From Undaria pinnatifida (Eukaryota; Sar; Phaeophyceae; Laminariales; Alariaceae): a DNA stretch of 64,000 nt. The notes below the pieces were generated by a model, which was not told the origin of the DNA, did not search any database, and saw nothing but the letters and a program-made list of their open reading frames with translations. Where the stretch lies: positions 20,840,318 through 20,904,317 of the forward strand of contig JABAKD010000009.1 in the NCBI GenBank assembly GCA_012845835.1, written 5' to 3'. The position numbers and the translations under genes were made by a program. Numbering within the stretch: the first letter of the stretch is position 1; each line of letters starts with the position of its first letter. This document shows positions 45,761-55,359 of the stretch, piece by piece.

Positions 45761-47849
45761 GTGATGAGCCTTACTACGGTAGCACCCCAAACTTTTCTTA
45801 AACGAAATCGCCGATTTTGAAACCAGCTCCATGGACCAGGCCGTATCTCCCGAAATACAATGCCCCTTGCCACCCTCCCCGACGCCATCGATCGTTCGAT
45901 AGCCCTTTGCAAACAAGAAAAATTTTGAGGATGTTTTTTTCATAGCATCCTTCGTCGTATCGAGCAGCCATGAAACGTTCGTTAAAGAGTTAAACAAACA
46001 AAACCGCCGTTTTTTTTGGGGGGGCTATCGTAGAATCAGTCTGATAAGGATTGTACATTACAGCTATATAATACGAAGTATACTGTCATACTGCTGCTGT
46101 ACAGACAGTACAACTACCAGAAAACTGCGGGCACCAAACACAGGTCTCTCTCTCTTTCTGTCTCTAGACTAACTGGTGACCCTACTAAAATAATGAATAC
46201 CACGTACGTAGCAGCCGCCTAAGAACCACTAGTCTATACCAGGTGTAGACTATGTGGATTATTTTGCCCCATGGATACCTATAGTGCCTGTTCACCACTC
46301 GTGTGTTGTGTACCACAACATACAGTATACAAGAACTACCTGCTTGCTGGTATCTGCTATATATAGTCTAGAGCTCTAGGTAGCTACACACAGCTCTAAA
46401 TGCATCTGAGCTCCACGCTATGATACTGAATGCTGAATGAATCGATTCATGTTATTGGTGGAAGATCAGCATGCTGACATCATCATCATCATCATCATCA
46501 TCCATCATCATCCATCACCAGACTAGACTATGTATCCGGATATTCGGATATCGTCCAGTAAAAGTGCCTGATCGTTCGGTATACTAATAATATATCAATG
46601 AAGATCCCGATTCAGAAAATATCCGTTAGGGATTTTATGTAAGAACGAACTGTTTGGCGGTTATATCATTGCCGTTTTGCTACTCCTGTTGTTGTGCAGT
46701 TAGTTTTTTGTTTGATTATTTTCTAGCGGTCGGCAGTAGGCGGTGGCGGTGGGCGTATCATCGCGGGCAGTAGCGGGATCGTGCGTTACTAGTAGTACAT
46801 GTAGTCTATGTCATGTCACAGGTCACATACATGCTCGACTCTCCCTGGCTGTGCGTCATGTCGAGCTCGCCCGCTGCGATCAACGTACGCAGCAGCACAC
46901 ACGTGCACGTAATAACCCCAACCCCGACCCCGACGATCCCTGGCCTGCCTACCCGAAGGACCTTTTTGTCCGGCGACAATCGAGCGAAACGAAAAAAGAT
47001 AACCCACACCCCGGGACGAATGGATGTTCTTCAACTTACTAGTCTAGACTAGATAGACTAATAAGTAAGGTGATTTTCTCAACAAGACCAAGCGAGATCA
47101 AGCTAGACGGTCAGACGCCGACCGATGCTCCAATAGCCAGAACGTACCGATATATTTCTAGAGCGACAGCATGCTGCAGTTTTCCTTGTGTGTGCCAACC
47201 CTCTACAGTCAGTTTAGTAGTACTCGTAGTGCCCGCCTCGTTTGTGGAGAAGAACATGAGCGCGGGAATTGATGGCATCGAGTGCGTTATCATAATAAGA
47301 GTAGTGAAGTATAATACTTGTTACTATCAATACTAATGGACTAAAGCACTATAATATCGTACAGATGGGTGTCATATTGATACTACACACACCTCCCCCT
47401 TCTTTATATTATATACAGCACGTTACATTGTCTGTGTGGCATCGCATCCTCGCCACGACGCCCTCCCAATACAGAGAGCAACCGTTTTCGTTGCGTTGCC
47501 CAGGTTTCAACGGTACAATAATTGCATAATCGCTGTTTATTATTTACTGATGATGCGTTACAACAAAGCTGCTAGCAGTAGTATGCGCCACCAAACCAGT
47601 AAATAAACAAGCTCTTTTTTTGAGTTCCGGCCAGGTTGGATTTCTTGTGTAAGCCAGGGAGTGTCCTAAGTCCTACAATATCATACCAGGTACACTATTT
47701 TCAGTACGAAAGAGGCCATGTTCTTAGGTTCGTTCAAAAGTCTATAGACTACTCGAAGTAGAGACTACGTTTATTTACTTTTTTCCCCCATCATTTTCAT
47801 CCTTACACCACTCACCATAACCCCCGAGCACATAGCGATCACATAGCAG

Positions 47850-47965
47850 CCACTGCTTTGCTTCTCCCCCCCTCAGTATCCCCCCCAAGTATATATGCAC
47901 GCGTTAATTCGTTTCTATCGCAAAAGAGCAATAGAGCGTATTCTTCCCTCGCCGAGTCGCATCAA
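47850..47965 (-). mobile_element. family C fragment
   Basis: CTTCTCCCCCCCTCAGTATC, TTTCTATCGC and TATTCTTCCCTCGCCGAGTC match the body of family C copies. Head and tail not seen. Confidence 0.4.
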
Positions 47966-48372
47966 TTTTTTCATAAACCCCGAGAGAGGGGCGTTGTAGA
48001 TGTAGAGGCAATGCAAGGAGTAACGGCTGAAGAAGGCGGCTTGGGTGGGCTCCCCAGAGCATCAATCACCCAATCATACCGGAGCGCGAGGAGTGCAGCA
48101 ATCACCCAATCATATCACCTCACGAGGAAAAGGACATACCACCACCCTTGCCTGCGCCACAGACAGTGTTAATATACTGTTGTTATTGGTAAACAAACGA
48201 AGCATCCGCCACCGACGAACAGTCAACTATTAGATTATTAGACTGCGACCTTATCATTTGTAGGCCAATGCAAGACAAAAGCTACAGGTAGGCTACGCGT
48301 TTTATCAGTATACCGTATAACCACGGTATAAAATACCCTGGTACGTCTTTTCCTTCCGAGAGAAACAAAACT

Positions 48373-48452
48373 CGGGCCCTTCGAAACCTCAAACCGCCAA
48401 AAAAAACGACCCCACACTAACTCCAAGTAGACTGCTCCCAAAACGAGGGTGG
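48373..48452 (-). mobile_element. family F element, diverged
   Basis: Reverse orientation; CACTAACTCCAAGTA, CCCAAAACGAGGGTGG and CTTCGAAACCTCAAACC correspond to the family F core. Ends are eroded. Confidence 0.45.
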
Positions 48453-48469
48453 AGTTGTGAAGACAGAGG

Positions 48470-49066
48470 CTAAGCCCTCAACTCTTCCTTACCCGCACCC
48501 TCCCCACCCCCACCAACATCACTTCCCTTCCCACCCTCGTTAACAGGCTTCTTGGTCAACACGTCGGGGTCAAACAACTCAGCGACCGAGGCCACCCCAG
48601 GCTCCAACAAGACTCCCTCCCCCACCTCCCCACCGTCTCCGCGAGGGGCGGGGGCAGACGACGAACCGCCCGCCCCCGAGGCCAGTGATCCCTGTCCACC
48701 AGAATTTTCTGATGATACTCCAGAATTTTCTGGTGTTACTCTAGAATTTTCCGGGTTTTGTCCCGGTTGAACCTCGGGTGCTACAGCTGTCGTGTCTTCC
48801 GCGTCGATATTTTCCGATGAGGCAGCAATAGGGAAAGCTGGGTCTGAAGGGATGTCTCTTGTTTCGGCACCGATGTGTGTTTCGCCAGACGCTAGGTTCG
48901 CCACGATAGCTTTTTGGAGTTTTTGGGAAAGGAGGGGGTGTGCAGAGAGGAACGCCTTGGACTGAAGGGTGGCCCGGGAAACGGTGGCCAGAGCGAAGGG
49001 TTGTCCGGGAAAGGGGGGGAGACGCGAGGCGCGCGAGGGGTGCGGCGCGGACGAGAACATCACCAA
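48470..49066 (-). CDS. unassigned coding-like frame, Ser/Gly/Glu-rich C-terminus
   Basis: A 198-codon minus-strand frame, the longest balanced one in this part. The N-terminal half has LSQKLQKAIVANLASGE (helical). The C-terminal half is low complexity with an ENS repeat (NPENSRVTPENSGVSSENSG) and GGEGAGKEE, likely disordered. No known domain. It overlaps the 3' half of another open frame (48741-49373), so at most one frame is used in the overlap. It could be an exon or a retroelement protein. Confidence 0.4.
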   Translation of the reverse strand: MVMFSSAPHPSRASRLPPFPGQPFALATVSRATLQSKAFLSAHPLLSQKLQKAIVANLASGETHIGAETRDIPSDPAFPIAASSENIDAEDTTAVAPEVQPGQNPENSRVTPENSGVSSENSGGQGSLASGAGGSSSAPAPRGDGGEVGEGVLLEPGVASVAELFDPDVLTKKPVNEGGKGSDVGGGGEGAGKEELRA

Positions 49067-49079
49067 GAGGGGGAAAGAG

Positions 49080-49373
49080 GGAAAAGTGATTCAAGGCGAC
49101 CAACTGCTGTCCGTTTTTTTGGTCTGGTGTTTCTCGACAACTTTCCATTTTTCTGCTATTAATATTGGATTCCAATATATGTGCCTCTAACTCCCGCTTT
49201 TGCTCTACGTATATAACTTGTGAACGTCTATTGTACCATTGGGATTTTATGAATGCAAAAAAATGACGGCATCTCGCCAACTCTTTTTTCAGGTATTTCC
49301 GTAGATAGCAGTGCCGAAAGTCGCGAGCTCCAACATCATCAAAAAGGCATTTTTCGTTTTTCGTCCATCCCAT
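49080..49373 (-). CDS. unassigned coding-like frame upstream of 48470-49066
   Basis: The 5' half of a 210-codon minus-strand frame reads naturally (DDVGARDFRHCYLRKYLKKE, then HFFAFIKSQWYNRR) and is Lys/Arg-rich. Below ~49070 the composition becomes Pro/Arg-rich, as in an off-frame reading, and the frame of 48470-49066 looks better. A splice or frameshift near 49070 could join them (CCTTGAATCACTTTTCCC is pyrimidine-rich). Function not recognised. Confidence 0.35.
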
Positions 49374-49835
49374 CTGTCAATAGTGTACTTTGCAATTTTT
49401 GGTCCAGCTCCACCCATTTTGGTAACTCAGATCCTGATTCCCACTGTTACCACTACAGCAGGCACTCCTACTACGCTACTACGGCAGTGCCTTTATTTCT
49501 ATAATGTGCTACCATGTCGTACCGTAGTGATTGTAACGTAGGGGTATACGAGAACGATTGAACAATCCAGGGATAGAACCACCACAAACAATTATACATG
49601 GGAGGCATGGGGGGCGAAGCATCACCCGCGTGACCAAATCAACAATTACTGACGAGCTACTCGAAACGACACAAGGCACTCATCGCCAGGTGAGCACCAA
49701 GAGTGTGTATGCAGCCAAAGCTGACGAAAGCGCCTCAAAAAGGCAAAGAAGAACACAACACAAGAACAAACCACGAATACACCAGATCACCACTCACTAC
49801 AACAAATACTACCAGTACACCATACAAGCAGGGGT

Positions 49836-49945
49836 ATGTATTACTACTGGTGTTACTACTGGTGTTACTACTATTGGTGTTACTATTGGTGTTACTACAA
49901 TTGGTGTTACTACTATTGGTGTTACTGCTATTGGTGTGGGGGTGT
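49836..49945 (+). repeat. GGTGTTACTAC(T)ATT minisatellite
   Basis: Units of 12, 15 and 18 bases built from TTGGTGTTACTACTA. All lengths are multiples of 3, so several long frames stay open through it. Confidence 0.9.
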
Positions 49946-50254
49946 CCCAGGGAGACGACACGTCGCGCGTACCAAAACCAAGCGCGAGTGGTATTATTGC
50001 ACGAAAATAAACGAGGGCAAAATCACTTGCCTTTTCTCGCCCTTGGCCCATTAGCCACGGCGCTGCCTGTCCCAGCAGTTCCGTGCCCTCCACGCCCATG
50101 GCCGAACTTACTCCGAACCTGAAGTTGTGGCAGCATATAACATCACGCATGCTCTCATATCACTCTTAATACCGATGTGCCAAGTGTTAATGTCACCGCG
50201 GCTATAGATTTCAGGGAAATGAGATATACGACACCATCAGTACCACCACCAACA

Positions 50255-50530
50255 TGCTATTAATAAAGTTATTAGAACGTAATACTCCGTTTGACCACCG
50301 GCAAAAGGTTAACCAATTTGGCTATCCGAACTAAGCTTTCTAACAATCTCCCCCTCTAGACCAGCGGGATAGCAGGTCGGCCGGATATACGGGTGGACGT
50401 GCCAATATCCACGCGATTCTAGCGCCTGGGAATGTCCGGGAGGGCATTTTTTTCAGATTCGGCATTGGGAAAGTCGAAACACTTTATGATTAGTGGATGG
50501 TAGCATTCGACGTCGTAGCCTCGCCGTTCA
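50255..50530 (-). mobile_element. family G element
   Basis: Shares GGATAGCAGGTCGGCCGGAT, ATACGGG, ATGTCCGGGAGGGCA-like and CGTTTGACCACCGGC with 42785-43130. The B-box part is diverged. Confidence 0.6.
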
Positions 50531-50924
50531 GAGGTGTGGGAGTGGGCTTGGAGGAGCGGGATGTCCCGCATGTTCGTCTCACGTTCCAGTTCGTGGAACT
50601 GGGTTTCCATGAATTTGCCTATAGTTCTGCATATACGGCTCATCAGAGTGGGCTAGTGTTATGGTATTGGTATTACCTTGGAATGCCAGTATTTACCTGT
50701 AGATATCGGTAATTACCTGGGAATAGGTAATTGGAAGGTTTCCATAGGAGTAGCGACGCGTAACTTACACATAAACGACACGTGACAGATAGGTTCCGAT
50801 TAACCCATGGTGTCCTCAGTTTTTCATGGGAGGTTTCTTGTAGGTTATCCTTGGATGTTTTCTGGTCTTGGCGTCGGGTCCGGGGTTTGGCCTTGTTATT
50901 TGCAAGTCTGAGTTTTTTCGTCCT

Positions 50925-51045
50925 GCCGACGACGCCACTTGGTAAGGTATTAGAGGCTAATAGTTCGTTCGACCACCGGTAAAAGGCTAACCAATTGCCT
51001 ACCCAAATCTAAGCCGTACATCGTCGCCTAGATATACAGCGTATA
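50925..51045 (-). mobile_element. family G fragment at the 3' side of recA
   Basis: CTGCCGACGACGCCACTTGG and TTAGAGGCTAATAGTTCG match the head of 42785-43130. It reaches into the end of the tentative last recA exon. Confidence 0.55.
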
Positions 51046-51120
51046 TCATGCCGCTCGCTTTCCCACACTTTTGTTAGAGAAAGTGCGGAGAATAACTCGA
51101 CCAGAGAGCTGAAGCTAAAC
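51009..51120 (-). CDS. recA: recA, tentative last exon
   Basis: Acceptor TTTTGTTTAG|G supplies the one base needed to finish the Trp codon split by the previous donor. The next residues FSF fit the W-[YF]-S-[YF] that follows in RecA. After that the similarity ends and the frame runs into family G repeat sequence up to a TAG. The usual GQG segment is absent. Either the tail is replaced by repeat-derived sequence, or the true last exon is elsewhere. Confidence 0.4.
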
Positions 51121-54100
51121 CTAAACAAAACGGCAAGCAAAATACAGAAAATATTCAAACTACGACTCTGCAGAAGGGGCAAGTACTCCAGAACGAGTAT
51201 GCCGAAATATTCGGCCTTCTCGCCGAGTGAACAGCGTAGCTTAAGCAAAAAAGCAAGTTCTTGGAGCCTAAAAAACATTTAATATACGAGTATTGGTTGA
51301 CCTTTCTACATCGAACACTGCGCACGATACAATCTGACGCGGAAAAAAAAGGGCGGAAGAGAACGCGAAAGGGAGATTGAAAAGCAAAGAGCTTACCAGG
51401 CGCCGCTCCTTGACAGCAGGCCAACCTCGCAGCCCAGGTCAAGAAGCTCTCCGTGCAAGTCGAAGCCTTTGCCGTACATCAGGTCCATCTAAATACGGAA
51501 CAAAACGCCAACAAACAGAAACAAACAGAGCCAACAGAGCCAACAAACAGCAACAACCCTTGATAAGGCAGCCATCGCGCTCTTCGTTCTGAACGTTCCA
51601 GATACGTTTCAAAAACAAGTGCAGAAGGATAACATCGAAAGAGTAAGCAGGCTCGCCAGGAGGAATAAAAAATCACAAAGTGAGAAGCACAGAAAGCTTC
51701 AAGCACCTCGTGTATACCACACCTCGGTACCCGGTACCTGGTATGTACAAACCGAGCCGTACGTATCACCCGTTACTCGCCATGAGTACTTCAATCGCTT
51801 TACGCTTGGTTTTCTTCTACCTGGTATGAATAGGTCCTGGGGATGTCTGTGAGTAGTCGACGTTGCAGCAATTAATAGCTCCTGCTGAACAATGTCGGGC
51901 GGCCATCATACCAATAATACCCGTAACAATATTAACAATGATGAAATCGCAAGGCGGGCTCGAGATTTCTACTGCTACCATGGTGCAGTATGTTTTCACG
52001 GTTTTACCTCTGCCTTGCCGAAGGGAGGGGCAAGCTTGTTCTTCGCAACCTTCACCTTAACCTGACAAAAAACAAGAGCAAAAAAACACGCACGCAGTGA
52101 AGCACCTGTGAACATGCGTAATGGTTGGCGCCTGTACCATTTGTGCCGCCTGCTGTTAAACCACAAGCGTCAATGACATTGTAACTATGCAAAAGGAGAT
52201 AGCGGCACCTTCAAGCGAGCACACGAGGGATCGGGTGAGAGTCATGGTATTCGGTGTAGTGTTTTGTTAGCTCCAGCATTAAGCGCAGCCGAAAAGAAGA
52301 CACGGGTATTCGGTCCACACAAGATTTAACTCGTATGCACTGTACATGTTGGGAGGTAAAACAAAAAAAAACAAAAAGAGGCGTAAAACATGAAGAGCTC
52401 TCGCTTCGAAATACACTAGTGCCCCGAACATAGTCTAGGCGCGTGGCACCACCGGCGTGGTACTGCATCAAGAACGCCTTCCAATACCGCGGCGCGGCTT
52501 GTACAGCGACAGCAAGTAACAGCAGTAAGACCAATAGGAACGCCAGGTCCAGGTTTTGCGGGAAACGATTAAAAACAAATAGATACCAGAAATAAACAAT
52601 CTTGATCAATGACGAGTGCTACATTTACCCCTACCAATGTGTAATAGTCTGTGCTCATGCTTTTGCTCAAGGTTGACGCCACAATAAGGTTTCCATTCTT
52701 GCTCAATAAAGGGAGGCGTTCCTTCTTTTGCGGGACGATATCATACTGTACGTGCATTTGCATGTGCATCTCTGTACGTGCATGTCTGTATGTGCATCTC
52801 CCCATGTGCATATCTATGAGTTTTTCTGTAGCAGTGCCAGCAGTAACCCTTTCGAGGCCGCACACTTAGCTCCGATCATTTTCCCGTTGCTTTTGATCAC
52901 TGACCCTTGCGTACTTCCAGAGCGCTGCGCTAACTTCTAGCAGTATATAACATCCTATATCCCATGCTCGGGGTTGATGTAACGATAAGGCGATAAGGTT
53001 TCCAGCCTTGCTCAGATGAGGCGTTTCTTGCTGGCGGGCTCATACTGCAACCCACTGGAGGCCTCACCTTAGTTCCAACCATCTCCCCGTTGCTCTTGAT
53101 AGCTTGACCCTTGCGTACTTCCAGGCGAACAGAGGAGTAAAATCGGAGGGCCATACCTCCCGTCGTGACATCGGGAGAGCCGAATACAACGCCAACCTGG
53201 AAAACCAGGGCGTAGGGAGGGCGGGGGCGGGGGGGGAAGGGGGGGGGCGTACTCATTTGTTGCTTGCGTTAGTCATTTGACCATTGACCACGCATCCTTT
53301 CGAGACGGAGCACCGTTCCTACTCCTGATAGACACACCTTTAAAGTTTGGGTGCTCATTACGCTTTTCCCATACATTACATAAAAACTGCTTGCTTCCAC
53401 AGCTGTCAGATTTTGTCCCCCTCAGAAACGGGTTTTATAGTTTCCGCGCACAGACTGACTAACATCACCCTGTTGACCCTGATAGCTACACTGTAGTTGT
53501 AAGGGAAGTCGCCGACCTATATCTTTAATGAGGACACACAACCCGTAATACGCGCGATCGGAGTATCACACGCAGCTTGCAAAGATGAGTTTCGACAAAA
53601 TATTCGATCTCACAGCTAAGCTGGAGTGTAATTTTATTTTCATAATAAAAACTGTTTGCTTATCCTATCCCCGTCCTGTTTCGCCGTCTGTGGCCACCAT
53701 CTATCTCCTAGGATAGCGACTGTGTTCTCGCTACTTCCTAGTCTACCAAACTGTTCCATGTCACATACGTCTAATTTTCTCATCCCCTCCCCTAACGCAT
53801 CCCGTTCTTCCTTGTATATTTCACATTCTCCTACTATGTGAGTCCTATTCTCTATTGTTGTGCCACACGGGCACATATGCGTAGCCACGTCCACCCCCTC
53901 CCGACTATTGGTATATCTCTTGCTTCTTTCTGGTAGGTCCAGGTCCCCTACTCTATAGCGTAATTCATTGGGCCGTGCAAATACGTTTTCATTCCAATAT
54001 CTTCCCTCAAGCCCCCGTATATCTCTAAGTGTTTCTCCTCTTTCACCTTTTTTATTGGGGGCGGCGTACTCATTTGTTGCTTGCCTTAGTCATTTGACCA

Positions 54101-55304
54101 TTAACCACACACCCCTTTCGATACGGAGCACCGTTCCTACTCCTAATAGCCCAATAGAGACACCTCCACCATTTGGGCGCTCATTACGCTTTTTCCATAT
54201 ATTACATAAAAACTGTTTGCTTATCCTATCCCCGTCCAGTTTCGCCGTCTGCGGCCACCATCTATCTCCTAGGATAGCGATCGTTTTCTCGATACTCTCT
54301 AGCCAACAAAACTCTTCCATGTCACATACATCTAATTTCCTCATCTTCTCTTTTAATGCATCCCGCTCCTCCTTATGTATTCCACATTCTCCTATTATGT
54401 AAGTCCTACTCCATTGATGTGCCACACGGGCACATATTTGTAGCCACGTCCTCCTCCTCCAAACTACGGGTATATATTTTTCTTCTTTCTGGTAGGTCCA
54501 GGTCCCCTACACGAAATCGCATTTTTAGTTTTTTCGTTTAGTCCATTGGGCCGTGCAGATACGTTTCATTCCAATATCTTCCTTCAACCCCCCCCATACC
54601 CTCTAAGTGCTGCTCCTCTTTCACCATATTTCTTAGCGCTAGCCTTTCCCTTTCTTCCATTATTTATTTTACGTCTGTCTTGTACCCGCCAAACTTCTCT
54701 ACAGACAGTACCTCTTCTTGATCTCCCCCTAGATCCTGTCATATTTTCTCGACTACGTTGTTATCCCATCTTACTCCAGCTCGACCTTTTGTTTCTTCCT
54801 CCCACACAGCCCTATCAACTATGGCTGGCAACCTCTTTTCTGGCATATTCTCCACTTTATATTGCCATTTCAACTCTCTCAAGTCTCTATTTGTTTTAAG
54901 TGGGTACATTCCTAGTTCTGCTCTTAATACTGTATTACTCGTCGTACTTGAGCATCCAAGTGTCGTTTTAGCTGCTGTCATCTGCACCGGTTCCAGTTGT
55001 TTTACAAACTTCGCGTTCCCTTCCCATACTTCTCCTTCATACTCTAACTTTGGTACAATCACATTCATCAGAATACATCTTTTAATCCTAGTGTCAAGGT
55101 GCGGGTCTGTTGGGATCGCATCCATCTTGCCTACTTATGATGTACCTTTTCCTATTACTTTCGCTATGTGTGCATCCCAAGAGCAGTCCTTTGAGATCTC
55201 TACGCCAAGGTACGTATATTGGTCTACGACCGGTAGCTCATCTTCTCCCCACGTTCATTTGAAATTTAACGGCTTCACCTTCTCTTCGTTACATACAACT
55301 ATCA

Positions 55305-55359
<55 letters not shown>

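Noticed and set aside
46806-47293. Minus-strand exon pair near 46.8-47.3 kb
   Set aside because: Two short frames read fairly naturally and one has an acceptor-like GATCGCAG, but frames do not join and no motif is known.
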